A stretch of 64,000 nucleotides of DNA from Oscillospiraceae bacterium (lineage in GTDB: Bacteria; Bacillota; Clostridia; Oscillospirales; Ruminococcaceae). The translations under genes and the position numbers were made by a program. Under the pieces are notes generated by a model that worked only from the letters and a program-made list of their open reading frames with translations, had not been told where the DNA came from and did not search any database. This document shows positions 35,090-43,868 of this stretch, piece by piece. Location: NCBI GenBank assembly GCA_020024285.1, contig JAHHTZ010000002.1, forward strand, positions 186,001 through 250,000, given 5' to 3'. How positions within the stretch are numbered: the first letter of the stretch is position 1; each line of letters starts with the position of its first letter.

Positions 35090-36271
35090 ATGCAGAATGA
35101 GCAAATGACGCGCTGGCGTCTGATTTTGGGGAATGAAACAGAAAAGGACTTTTCCGAAATGGGTCTTACCCCCCTTTCACAGCAGGAAATTTTGATGGAC
35201 GATGCCCTCGCAGAGCTGTATGGGTTTGATTCGGAAAGAGGACTTGGAGCAGGTGCAGGTGCAGGCAGAGGAGGAGGGAGGGGACCCTCCTGCCCGCACA
35301 TCAGCAAATGGCTCGGAGATATCCGGAGCTTGTTTGAGCCGGATATGGTGGCAGTGCTGCAAAACGATGCGATTGAGCGCAAGGGACTCAAACAGCTCCT
35401 TCTTGAGCCGGAGCTGCTCGATGCTCTGGAGCCGGACCTCAACATGGCGTCCACCCTGCTGATGCTCAAGGATCAGATCCCCAAAAAATCGAAGGAATCT
35501 GCACGCCGATTTATTCAGCACATCGTGGAAGAAATCAACAAAAGGATGGAAAGCCAGATCCAGCGCGCCGTTTGTGCGGCGCTCAATAAGCGGGAGCATT
35601 CTCCGCTACCCAGTGCTGCTGCAATCGATTTTAAGTATACGATCGCACGCAATCTTCGCAACTATAATCCGCAGCTTCAAACCATCATACCGGAGCGCGT
35701 CTATTTCTTCGACCGTGCCAGCAAGACGAACCGCTGGAACGTGATTTTGGATATCGACCAGAGCGGTTCGATGGGTGAATCCATCATCTATTCCTCAATC
35801 ATGGCATGTATCCTGGCGTCGATGTCCGCTGTAAAGACCCATGTTGTTGCGTTCGACACACAAATCATGGATTTGACGGATCTGTGTCAGGACCCGGTCG
35901 ATCTCCTGTTTGGATTTCAGATGGGCGGAGGAACGGATATTGCAAAATCATTGGCGTATTGCCGCCAATTTATCGAATCTCCGTCCAACACACTGATGTT
36001 TTTGATTTCCGATCTGGAGGAAGGAGGAAACCGTGCCGCACTGCTCAATCATCTGCACGAGATGAAGGAAAGCGGCGTGACGGTGATCGTTCTGCTTGCT
36101 GTTGCAGATGGGGGACAGGCATACTATGATGAAGTGACGGCACAGCGCATTGCTTCCATGGGGATTCCCTGCTTTGGATGTGATCCCGAAAAGCTGCCGG
36201 AGCTGCTGGAACGTGCACTTAAAAAATATGATTTAACAGAATTTGCAAAACAAATGAAAAAGAAGAAGTAA
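35090..36271 (+). CDS. CoxE-type VWA-domain protein
   Basis: The 393-residue protein has a C-terminal von Willebrand A domain (about 215-380). Its intact MIDAS is DIDQSGSMGES near 221-231, with a Thr in GGGTD near 283-287 and SDLEEGG near 310. Residues 51-66 are a Gly/Ala/Arg low-complexity run encoded by near-triplet repeats. VWA proteins of this type partner with MoxR ATPases and bind the client through the metal site. GGGGGAG precedes ATG 35090. It ends the cluster; the next gene has its own promoter. Confidence 0.9.
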   Translation: MQNEQMTRWRLILGNETEKDFSEMGLTPLSQQEILMDDALAELYGFDSERGLGAGAGAGRGGGRGPSCPHISKWLGDIRSLFEPDMVAVLQNDAIERKGLKQLLLEPELLDALEPDLNMASTLLMLKDQIPKKSKESARRFIQHIVEEINKRMESQIQRAVCAALNKREHSPLPSAAAIDFKYTIARNLRNYNPQLQTIIPERVYFFDRASKTNRWNVILDIDQSGSMGESIIYSSIMACILASMSAVKTHVVAFDTQIMDLTDLCQDPVDLLFGFQMGGGTDIAKSLAYCRQFIESPSNTLMFLISDLEEGGNRAALLNHLHEMKESGVTVIVLLAVADGGQAYYDEVTAQRIASMGIPCFGCDPEKLPELLERALKKYDLTEFAKQMKKKK

Positions 36272-36295
36272 ATTTATGCGATTAGCCCTGAAATC

Positions 36296-36324
36296 TTGAA
36301 AAACAGCGGAAAAAAGACTATGAT
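36296..36324 (+). promoter_or_regulatory. Promoter of the M28 peptidase gene
   Basis: TTGAAA at 36296-36301 and TATGAT at 36319-36324 are 17 bases apart. The leader is about 40 bases. Confidence 0.72.
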
Positions 36325-36370
36325 AGAGGAAGCAATTGGAAATCAGCATAATTTTATTGGAGGTATTATC

Positions 36371-37600
36371 ATGAATGCAGAAAAGATCTGGAAAATCCTC
36401 GAAGATAACGCATATATCCGCACCAGCGGAACCGAACAGGAAAAACAGTGCGCCCAGTATATTGCAGATGAGTGCAGAAAGCTTGGGGTCGAGCCTACAC
36501 TGGAGCCTTTCTCTGTAGCAATGTCCAAAATGGAAAAAGCAGAGCTTTTGATGGATGGCGTTTCCATTCCGTGCAAAGGCTACCTGCTCTGCGGCACTTG
36601 GGAAGTAGAGGCTCCTTTCCTGTATCTGCCAAATACAGACGCTTGCTCTATGCAGCAGGTAAAAGGAAAAATCGTAATGGTAGACGGCGGTATGCGCTAC
36701 TGGGTATATCAGGATCTGCTCAAATATGGTGCAGCAGGCTTTATCACCTATGACGGCAATGTGAGCTTTGCGGACCGTGACATTGACCAGAAGGAGCTTC
36801 GTCCGCATGTCAGCAACGGAAACAAGCTCCCCGGAATCAACATCAATGCAAAGGACGCAGTAGAGCTTATCCGTAAAGGTGTCACCACCGCTAAAATCAC
36901 CATCAAACAGGAGGAATATGAGGGAACCTCTCACAATCTCGTTGCAGATCTTCCGGGCGAAACCTCGGAGTACATCGTTTTGACCGCTCACTATGACTCC
37001 GTTTCGCTTTCCCAGGGCGTTTATGACAATATGTCCGGTTCTGTGGGCCTTTTGGGTCTTCTTGATTACTTTAAGGATCATCCACATCGCTATGGTCTGC
37101 GTTTTCTATGGTGCGGCAGCGAGGAGCGCGGCCTTCTCGGCTCAAAAGCATACTGTGCCGCCCACAAAGAGGAATTGGAGCAGATCGTTCTCAACATCAA
37201 CCTCGATATGATCGGCTGCATCATGGGTAAATTTGAGAGCTGCTGTACCTCAGAGGAAAAACTTATGCACTACATCGAATACCTTGCAGCAGAGGTTGGA
37301 TTTGGAATGTATCCCGTTCAGGACGTATATTCCAGTGACTCCACCCCATTTGCAGATCAGGGGATTCCTGCTGTTTCCTTTGCGCGCCTTGCAACCAGCA
37401 ACGTTGCCACCATTCATAACCGCTACGATACCATAGAGCTTATGAGCGCAGAGCAGATGGTGAAGGACATCGAATTTATCCGCCTGTTTACAGAGCATAT
37501 GGCGTGTGCAAAACGCTGCCCGGTAGAGCGCACCATGCCGGAAAAAATGAAAGAAAAACTGGATATCTACCTGTTCCGCAAAAAACCGGAAAATAAATAA
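36371..37600 (+). CDS. M28-family zinc aminopeptidase with PA-like insert
   Basis: The 409-residue protein has the M28 metal ligands in order: TAHYDS near 207-212, a bridging Asp near 220 (YDNMSG), EERG near 254-257, LDMIG near 281-285 and a late His in IHNRYDT near 355-361. A PA-type domain lies at about 110-180. There is no signal peptide, so it is probably cytosolic. ATG 36371 is used because GGAGG sits 7 bases upstream. It is monocistronic, with its own promoter and a downstream hairpin. It removes N-terminal residues from peptides; substrate preference is unknown. Confidence 0.9.
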   Translation: MNAEKIWKILEDNAYIRTSGTEQEKQCAQYIADECRKLGVEPTLEPFSVAMSKMEKAELLMDGVSIPCKGYLLCGTWEVEAPFLYLPNTDACSMQQVKGKIVMVDGGMRYWVYQDLLKYGAAGFITYDGNVSFADRDIDQKELRPHVSNGNKLPGININAKDAVELIRKGVTTAKITIKQEEYEGTSHNLVADLPGETSEYIVLTAHYDSVSLSQGVYDNMSGSVGLLGLLDYFKDHPHRYGLRFLWCGSEERGLLGSKAYCAAHKEELEQIVLNINLDMIGCIMGKFESCCTSEEKLMHYIEYLAAEVGFGMYPVQDVYSSDSTPFADQGIPAVSFARLATSNVATIHNRYDTIELMSAEQMVKDIEFIRLFTEHMACAKRCPVERTMPEKMKEKLDIYLFRKKPENK

Positions 37601-37607
37601 TACATAA

Positions 37608-37650
37608 AGCAAGAGCAGCTTTCTCTTTTCGGAGAAAGCTGCTCTTGTTC
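37608..37650. terminator. Hairpin terminator between M28 peptidase and dltC-like gene
   Basis: AAGCAAGAGCAGCTTTCTC pairs with GAGAAAGCTGCTCTTG across TTTTCG. It lies between converging genes and may end both transcripts; T-runs are short on each side. Confidence 0.75.
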
Positions 37651-37688
37651 TGTATGGCTGCAATTTTAGCTCAAGCTGTATCAATATT

Positions 37689-37922
37689 TTATGACATCTT
37701 TTGAAATTCGCGGACAAGGGAACAAATGCCCTCCACCGTTCGAAAACGATTGCGGTCCACCTGTGTGGGCTGGATCTCGATCCCAAGCAGCTCCAGTGCA
37801 GACAGGAGATCGATAAAGGCGAGCGAATCGAGCAGCCCTGAATCAATCAGATCGATGCCATCTTCGAGAACCTCTGTGCTTGCACAAACTTCCACAAGGA
37901 TTTCTTTGATTTGCTGTTCCAT
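37689..37922 (-). CDS. dltC: Acyl/D-alanyl carrier protein (DltC-like)
   Basis: This 77-residue carrier protein matches DltC in size. The phosphopantetheine attachment motif is DSGLLDSLAF, with Ser 33. In the Dlt pathway DltC accepts D-alanine from DltA for transfer to teichoic acids. It starts 3 bases after the stop of the dltA-like gene. dltB (MBOAT) and dltD are not adjacent, so either they lie elsewhere or this pair serves another product, such as a modified peptide or lipid. Confidence 0.8.
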   Translation of the reverse strand: MEQQIKEILVEVCASTEVLEDGIDLIDSGLLDSLAFIDLLSALELLGIEIQPTQVDRNRFRTVEGICSLVREFQKMS

Positions 37923-37925
37923 AAC

Positions 37926-39350
37926 TTATCTCACTTTCGTTTTTGTATTGGAGGAAACCGGAAGCTGTTCTAAAGGCAGCCATCGGCTGGGGATCATGTA
38001 GGAAGGAAGCTCTTGTTCAAGCTTCCATCGCACCTCCGACGCCTGACAAGGCGGCTGTGTATAGGCAACAAGGCGCGTCACCGCACCCTCACGACTGCGC
38101 TGTGCAACAACGACCGCCTGTTGGATTTCCGGCAGAGCTTCGATTTTTCGGCGGATTTCTTCGATGTCCATACGATACCCCATATACTTGATCTGGCTGT
38201 CCCGACGCCCAAGACAATAGAGGTGATCGCCCTCGATGCGTCCCAGATCACCGGTGCGGTAGGGAGGCTTGATGGAGGGCTGCTTGAGATAACCGCCAAA
38301 GAGGGAGGGACCGTTTAGGCAGATTTCCCCATCCTCCAGTGTGATTTGTACGGCTGCATCCGAAAGGATGCCCACAGGGAGTGGGTCAGCTTGCAGCAGT
38401 TCTTCCGTGATTTCCAAGCCGCAGACTGCGCAAGTAGATTCTGTAGGACCATAGGCATTAAAGAGAAAAAGGTTCGGAAAGCGCTGCTTTACAAGCTGTG
38501 CAGCAGACGGTGTTAAAACTTCCCCGCAAAGAAATATCGCATTCAGGCTGGGAAGATGTGTTTGGGAAAAGCTGCAGTCGCATAAACAAAGGCGCAGAAA
38601 GGTTGGAGTGCAGATCAAAAGACTGCCGTGGTGTATGCGAATCTGCTCAAAGAACGGGGCAAGCTGAAACTGCTCCTCTCTTGTGGTGAGCAGGAGCGTT
38701 CCGCCCAGGATGAGGGCAGTACACCAGTCTGCAACAGACAAATCAAAGGACAGGTTTGCCTGATTGATGACGACCCCTTCCCCGGAAGAAGCAAGTTCTT
38801 TATGAGAAAGAAGCCAGCCTGCAAAGGCTTCCACATTTTTGAGTGTGATGGGGATTCCCTTCGGGGTGCCTGTCGTACCGGAAGTGTACATGATATAAGC
38901 AATTTGGTCCGAAGAGCAGGGCGGAAGGGAGCTGTGAATCGTAGGGATATCTTCCATTAAAATCCCATTGAAGGGGAAAACGGAGCCCGTTTCCGTTGCA
39001 GGAACAGGCTCTGCCGCAGAAACACAATCTGCCGCAGAAACAGGATCTGTCAAAAGAACAAGGTCTGACTCACAGAGATTCTTGAGATCATGGATTCGCG
39101 AGCAGGGTGTGGAGCAATCGCAGGGGACCCACGGTCTTCCTGAAAGCAGGCAGGCGAGCAGGCTGTCGATCATGTTTGGATGCTTATGCCCATACACAAG
39201 CACGGGACCTTCTCCCTGTACAGAGAGCCACTGTGCAATCTGCATCGATTTTTCCCAAAGCTCTCGATAAGTGAGGGTATCTCCTCCCAAAATGACTGCG
39301 GGATGTTCCGGCTTTTCCTGCGCATGACGTTGGACTGCGTTTAGGAGCAT
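37926..39350 (-). CDS. dltA: AMP-forming adenylation enzyme, DltA-like
   Basis: The 474-residue ligase carries the adenylation core YTSGTTGTPKG (155-165), a later NAYGPTE motif and the YRTGDLGR hinge, followed by a short C-terminal domain with the catalytic Lys region near the end. DltA activates D-alanine and loads DltC. Around residues 103-122 a 6-residue repeat (VSAAD / VSAAE / VPATE) lies on a DNA direct repeat near 39009-39050, an insertion in a surface loop. The gene overlaps the VanW gene by 10 bases. Substrate specificity for D-Ala is inferred only from similarity and the partner. Confidence 0.8.
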   Translation of the reverse strand: MLLNAVQRHAQEKPEHPAVILGGDTLTYRELWEKSMQIAQWLSVQGEGPVLVYGHKHPNMIDSLLACLLSGRPWVPCDCSTPCSRIHDLKNLCESDLVLLTDPVSAADCVSAAEPVPATETGSVFPFNGILMEDIPTIHSSLPPCSSDQIAYIMYTSGTTGTPKGIPITLKNVEAFAGWLLSHKELASSGEGVVINQANLSFDLSVADWCTALILGGTLLLTTREEQFQLAPFFEQIRIHHGSLLICTPTFLRLCLCDCSFSQTHLPSLNAIFLCGEVLTPSAAQLVKQRFPNLFLFNAYGPTESTCAVCGLEITEELLQADPLPVGILSDAAVQITLEDGEICLNGPSLFGGYLKQPSIKPPYRTGDLGRIEGDHLYCLGRRDSQIKYMGYRMDIEEIRRKIEALPEIQQAVVVAQRSREGAVTRLVAYTQPPCQASEVRWKLEQELPSYMIPSRWLPLEQLPVSSNTKTKVR

Positions 39351-40189
39351 GACGGCTCACCCTCCCGAATCTGATCCTGTGGAATCAGCGACGGATCGTA
39401 CATAACACAGGAATGATTATCCAAAATCAGTTCTTTTTCCACAACCTCGAGGGTATTTGGGCGAATGGACAGGCGGTATATCTGGCTGATACGGTAATAT
39501 TTTCCGTCTGCCTCCTTTCGAAAATGGTGGTTTTCCTCCACGATACGGTATTTTAGAGGAAACGGCTCTGTGGAACGAAGCTCACCGCACAGATCGGTTT
39601 GGGTCAAGCTCAAAAGCAGCTGCACTGGCTGAGTGGTCGTGTTTTTGAACTGGTAATCAACATTCTTATAAAAAACAGAGGTCCCTGTGCCAAAGGGGAC
39701 CCTGCGGCGTTCATCCGGAAAAAGGCTGTCGCTGTGGTGGTGAAGCTCGGTCACTGTCAGGGGAGAATTGAGCACCAGCCAGTGGATCATATTGGCAAGC
39801 TGACATAGTCCTCCGCCGTAATCTGCACCAAGCTCATCGCCGGAAATGGTAAGAGCCTTGAGGTATCCCTGCTTTTTTCCGGTGGGACCAATCAGTTTCC
39901 AAAAGGAAAAGGTTTCTCCCGGCTCGACCACAATTCCGTTGATTTTGGCAGCAGCGAGGCGAAGATTCTGCACTTTGTTTTGCTGCAGCTGCATATCAAC
40001 ACCGTGGAGCTGACGCATCATCGGAGAGATATGCCCCTTTATGATGGTAGGAAGAGGATCATCTGCCTGAAAGTGGGAGGCGTAACGGTTCTTGGAAAAA
40101 AGCTGGCGAAGATTCCGTCGAAGATATTCTTTATAAAGGGAAATCTTATAACAGATCGGACCATATTCGCAGAACAATTTTCGCTTCAT
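39341..40189 (-). CDS. VanW family protein
   Basis: This 282-residue protein matches the VanW domain along residues 75-210: VEPGETFSFWKLIGPTGK, the GGGLCQLANMIHWLVL block with the conserved Gly and Cys, and a His-rich ELHHHSDSLFP segment. VanW is encoded in some vanB-type vancomycin-resistance clusters, where its role is unknown. No van ligase is seen here. A strong minus-strand promoter precedes it. Being first in an operon with the DltA/DltC-like pair ties it to envelope chemistry. Confidence 0.85.
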   Translation of the reverse strand: MKRKLFCEYGPICYKISLYKEYLRRNLRQLFSKNRYASHFQADDPLPTIIKGHISPMMRQLHGVDMQLQQNKVQNLRLAAAKINGIVVEPGETFSFWKLIGPTGKKQGYLKALTISGDELGADYGGGLCQLANMIHWLVLNSPLTVTELHHHSDSLFPDERRRVPFGTGTSVFYKNVDYQFKNTTTQPVQLLLSLTQTDLCGELRSTEPFPLKYRIVEENHHFRKEADGKYYRISQIYRLSIRPNTLEVVEKELILDNHSCVMYDPSLIPQDQIREGEPSCS

Positions 40190-40223
40190 TTCACCAGAAC
40201 CTTTGTCTATTTATGATAAATAT

Positions 40224-40252
40224 ACCATACACCACCCGCTATATTTTGTCAA
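40224..40252 (-). promoter_or_regulatory. Promoter of the vanW-dltA-dltC operon
   Basis: On the minus strand TTGACA (40247-40252) and TATGGT (40224-40229) are 17 bases apart, about 35 bases upstream of the VanW start at 40189. Confidence 0.7.
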
Positions 40253-41120
40253 GAATAATGTAATATCGGAAAAATCCACCTCGATTTTGCGAAAAATATC
40301 TTAAAACAGATTCCGTCAAGCAGGATAAAGATGTGACAGTATGAAAAACAGGCAGCCAAATGGGGACAAGCATCAAACAGATTGTAATTAGAAAACTCTT
40401 TGTACGTTTCAGGCACAGCTGTGGGGGTTCATGTAAAGGGCTGGTTTCGTTGATGATCTGTACACATGCTTCTTATCCTTTATATACAGAAACTTTTGAA
40501 ACCAACACAAGAGAAAATATTTCTGCGATGCTATCGTATAAACAGCCGAAATGAGGGACTGTTTTGAAGAAAAGAGGTACAAAGGAAGAATAAGTGCTTA
40601 TTTTATAAAAAGTATAAATATAGAAATAAAATGTATTAAAAGTGCGATGAGTTCCGTCGGAAAGCTCTCTCAAGCCTATGATTGGCACAGCGTTTTAAGA
40701 TATGGCTTGCTGCAAATTGTGAGCCGGAAGCAAGATATATCTTAATGAAACAATTATATACTTTTTCTGTAAAATATCTTAAATTTAATCATTAAAATAG
40801 TAAAACTATTAAAATTATTTACAATATTAACAGAATATCATAATATAAGTAAAAAAATATTAGTACTTTGACAAAAAAATAATTAATTTATTGCAATATT
40901 ACCAAGATTGTGATAGAATATTATTGACAAAAAAGCGTTATGTTTCAAAAAAATATTGTATATATTCTACATAGAAACCGACGGCAGACATCTTCTGAGA
41001 AAAATCGGAATTTGAGAAGTTTGCATTAGGTAAAATACATAAACATGCATATAGGCGTATAAAACATATTTTGATTAAATATGTTTAGATAAAAACACAC
41101 GCATATCAGGAGGAAAATTT
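40253..41120. other. Long AT-rich intergenic region
   Basis: About 870 bases hold no convincing gene; short frames on both strands look like noise. The second half (40740-41100) is very AT-rich. It contains a possible promoter TTGCAA (40891-40896)/TAGAAT (40914-40919) with 17-base spacing, extra TTGACA copies at 40868 and 40924, and an inverted repeat AAACATATTTT...AAATATGTTT at 41062-41086. It probably carries the control of the opp operon. Confidence 0.55.
40891..40919 (+). promoter_or_regulatory. Candidate promoter of the opp operon
   Basis: TTGCAA and TAGAAT with 17-base spacing lie about 200 bases upstream of oppA. Other TTGACA copies nearby lack a -10 at correct spacing, so this is the best but uncertain choice. 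Confidence 0.4.
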
Positions 41121-42803
41121 ATGAAGAAAAAAATCATAGCAGCATTACTCGCTGGAGTAATGCTGTTATCTATGGCAGCCTGTGGGAGCGATGATCAGCC
41201 TGAGCAGCCCGTCGGCGAACAGAAGATCATTGACGGAAACGTTCTGGATGCCAAGCAATACTTTAACGGCTACATCGGCAGTGAGCCCAATACGCTGGAC
41301 AGCGTAGTCGGAAACGACAGCGTCGGCGGAGGCATCCTCACCAATGTTATCGAGCCTCTGACCAGACTGGCTGAAAAGGACGGTCAGAATGTCCGTGAAG
41401 GCGCAGGTGCTGAATCCTGGGATGTCAGCGAAGATGGCACCGTCTGGACCTTTAAGCTGCGCGACAACAAGTGGTCTGACGGCGTTCCTGTTACTGCTAA
41501 CGATTATGCATACTCCATGAAAAGAATGCTCAATCCTGAAACCGGTTCCCCCAATGCATGGCTGCTGACCTGCGTTAAGAATGGACAGGCAGTTATCAAT
41601 GGCGAAATGGATGTTTCTGAGCTGGGTATCAAAGTCGTTGACGAAAAGACCCTGGAAATTACCCTGGAGAACCCCACTCCTTACTTCCTGGCTCTGACTG
41701 ATACCAGAGCTATGATGCCTCAGCGTCAGGATATTGTCGAAAAGTACGGTGAATCCTTCGGTGCAGAAGCTGAGAATATGGTCTACAACGGACCATTCAA
41801 GGTTGAGAGCTGGACTCACAACTCCGAAGTTATCTTGACCAAGAATGATCAGTACTGGGATGCTGAGTCCGTTAACCTGCAGACCATTCACTACAATGTC
41901 ATGAACGATGAAAACACCATCTTCAACTCCTTCACCAACGGCTCTATCGACTCCTGTGGCTGCGGTACTCCGGAATGGATGGAGAAGTTCAAGGCGATGG
42001 ATAATGTAAACTACCTGCATTATGTTTCTCCTACCGTTCGTTTTAACTTCTACAACACAACCGACGAGCTGTTCCAGAATGCTAACATCCGCAATGCATT
42101 CACCACTGCTCTGAACAGAGAAGACATTGTAAAGACGATCTACTATGGCACCACCACTCCTGCATACTCCTGGGTTCCGGATGGAGTTTCCGCAGGCGAT
42201 GCAGGTATCTATAGATCCAAAGTCGAGGAACCTCTGAAAAGCATATTTGATGGTGTTGATCCTAAAGAGCTGCTCCTGAAAGGTATGGAAGAACTGGGTC
42301 TGGGCGATGATCCTTCCACTTTGAATGTTACCTTCTCCATCGGCGGTGTTGACCAGTGGATGAAGAACTATGGCGAATACTACCAGCAGACCTTCAAGGA
42401 TGTTCTGGGTGTCAATGTTCAGCTCGACTTCAACGAGTGGGGCACCTTCAGTGCCAAGGTTAACTCCGGTGATTACCAGATGGGTTATATGCAGTGGGGA
42501 ATTGACTACAACGATCCATACTCCATGCTGGCTGTTATGCTGTCCAACTCCGGCAACATCAATACCGGCTGGGTCAACGAAGAATACGATGCATTGATTA
42601 TGCAGGCTTCCACCGAGATGGACGATGCAAAGCGTATGGAGCTGTACGAGAAGGCAGAGCATATCCTGTTTGAGGACGGCCCTCTGTGCCCTGTTGTTTA
42701 CATGGCTGCAAACACCTTCCGCTATGACTACATCAAAAACAGCAATACCATGCCGTTTACCTCCACTGGTCTGAAGTATGCTTATGTAAGCGGTCGTCCT
42801 TAA
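41121..42803 (+). CDS. oppA: Oligopeptide ABC transporter substrate-binding lipoprotein
   Basis: This 560-residue family-5 solute-binding protein has a lipoprotein signal: charged start, hydrophobic core, lipobox ending MAAC with Cys 21. The mature region shows the peptide-binding pattern (LTRLAEKDG, WTFKLRDNKWSDGVPVTAND near residue 120, NPTPYFLALT). It captures peptides on the outer membrane face and delivers them to the two permeases that follow. AGGAGGAAAA precedes the ATG. Lys codons are mostly AAG and Leu codons CTG, unlike many neighbours outside this block. Confidence 0.92.
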   Translation: MKKKIIAALLAGVMLLSMAACGSDDQPEQPVGEQKIIDGNVLDAKQYFNGYIGSEPNTLDSVVGNDSVGGGILTNVIEPLTRLAEKDGQNVREGAGAESWDVSEDGTVWTFKLRDNKWSDGVPVTANDYAYSMKRMLNPETGSPNAWLLTCVKNGQAVINGEMDVSELGIKVVDEKTLEITLENPTPYFLALTDTRAMMPQRQDIVEKYGESFGAEAENMVYNGPFKVESWTHNSEVILTKNDQYWDAESVNLQTIHYNVMNDENTIFNSFTNGSIDSCGCGTPEWMEKFKAMDNVNYLHYVSPTVRFNFYNTTDELFQNANIRNAFTTALNREDIVKTIYYGTTTPAYSWVPDGVSAGDAGIYRSKVEEPLKSIFDGVDPKELLLKGMEELGLGDDPSTLNVTFSIGGVDQWMKNYGEYYQQTFKDVLGVNVQLDFNEWGTFSAKVNSGDYQMGYMQWGIDYNDPYSMLAVMLSNSGNINTGWVNEEYDALIMQASTEMDDAKRMELYEKAEHILFEDGPLCPVVYMAANTFRYDYIKNSNTMPFTSTGLKYAYVSGRP

Positions 42804-42847
42804 TCGGCAATCGTCTTAAAAATATTCAGTTATTTAGAAAGAAATAG

Positions 42848-42885
42848 GGAAGGACGGTCAGCTTTCGGGCTGCCTGTCCTTTCTT
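42848..42885 (+). terminator. Intercistronic hairpin between oppA and oppB
   Basis: AGGAC and CAGC arms pair with GCTG and GTCCT around TTTCG, followed by TTTCTTTG. In such operons a partial terminator here keeps the binding protein in excess over the permeases. The remaining gap before oppB has no gene. Confidence 0.55.
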
Positions 42886-42935
42886 TGAGAGTACGAAAAC
42901 AAAACCTATCACATAGAAAATAAGGGGTATTCAGC

Positions 42936-43859
42936 ATGGTTAAATACATACTCAAACGAATAGGGTATATGCTGCTGACATTGTTTATTATCGCTACAGC
43001 AACCTTTTTTATGATGCACTCTATCCCGGGCGATCCGCTGGGCGAGATGGCGAATAAGCTGCCTCCTCAGGCAAAAGCCAACTATTATGCTAAACACGGA
43101 CTTGATAAGTCTAAGGGCGAGCAGTACATCATCTTCATGAAGAATCTTATTTTAGAAGGAGATTTGGGTGAATCTCTAAAATACCCTGGTAAGAGCATTA
43201 CCGATACTCTGGTGACAAACTCTAAGGTTTCCGGTACTACCGGCGGACTGGCACTGGTTGTTGGTATTACCATTGGTATCATGCTTGGCATTGTTGCTGC
43301 ACTGAACAAAAATAAATGGCCGGACTATATCGTCATGTTCATAGCAATATTGGGTATTACGATACCTGTCTTCGTTTCAGCTGCACTTTTACAGTATTTG
43401 TTTACGGTTAAGTGGCAGATTCTGCCTACGACGGGCTGGGGCAAGCCGAAGAATCTTGTTCTTCCGGTTATTGCAATGTGCTTTGGCACCATTGCTACTT
43501 ACGCCCGTTATCTCAAATCCAATATGCTTGAAGTTATGGGTCAGGATTACATCCTTACCGCTGAGGCCAAGGGTGTGGATCGTTTTCATATCATCAAGGA
43601 CCATGTCCTGAAGAATGCATTCCTGCCCTGCATCACCATTCTGGGCGGTCAGATTTCCGGTATCTTTACTGGGTCCTTCATCATTGAGAAGATCTTTGGC
43701 ATTCCCGGCCTGGGATTCTATTATGTTTCTTCTATCAATGACCGTGACTACACCATGATCATCGGAACCACGATTTTTGCAGCTGCACTGTTTGTTGTTG
43801 CTCAGCTGCTGATCGACATTGCATACACTATTTTCGATCCCCGCATCCGCATTCAGTAA
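42936..43859 (+). CDS. oppB: Oligopeptide ABC transporter permease OppB-type
   Basis: The 307-residue membrane protein has six predicted spans and the DppB/OppB N-terminus (ILKRIGYMLLTLFIIATATF). The EAA cytoplasmic coupling motif lies near 205-230 (EAKGVDRFHIIKDHVLKNAFLP). It pairs with OppC to form the transmembrane channel. AAGGGG precedes the ATG. The oppC gene follows after 9 bases. Confidence 0.93.
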   Translation: MVKYILKRIGYMLLTLFIIATATFFMMHSIPGDPLGEMANKLPPQAKANYYAKHGLDKSKGEQYIIFMKNLILEGDLGESLKYPGKSITDTLVTNSKVSGTTGGLALVVGITIGIMLGIVAALNKNKWPDYIVMFIAILGITIPVFVSAALLQYLFTVKWQILPTTGWGKPKNLVLPVIAMCFGTIATYARYLKSNMLEVMGQDYILTAEAKGVDRFHIIKDHVLKNAFLPCITILGGQISGIFTGSFIIEKIFGIPGLGFYYVSSINDRDYTMIIGTTIFAAALFVVAQLLIDIAYTIFDPRIRIQ

Positions 43860-43868
43860 GGAGGAGCC

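Noticed and set aside
39009..39050. Direct repeat in the dltA-like gene as a mobile insertion
   Set aside because: It is an in-frame 18-base repeat encoding a six-residue motif, most likely slippage in a surface loop rather than a mobile element.
40360..40745. Short frames in the gap before opp
   Set aside because: Two strands show competing frames of 60-71 codons with low-complexity content and no ribosome binding sites.
41166..42662. Long minus-strand frame opposite oppA
   Set aside because: Antisense to a strong solute-binding protein gene; translated sequence has no domain and arises from the codon pattern of oppA.
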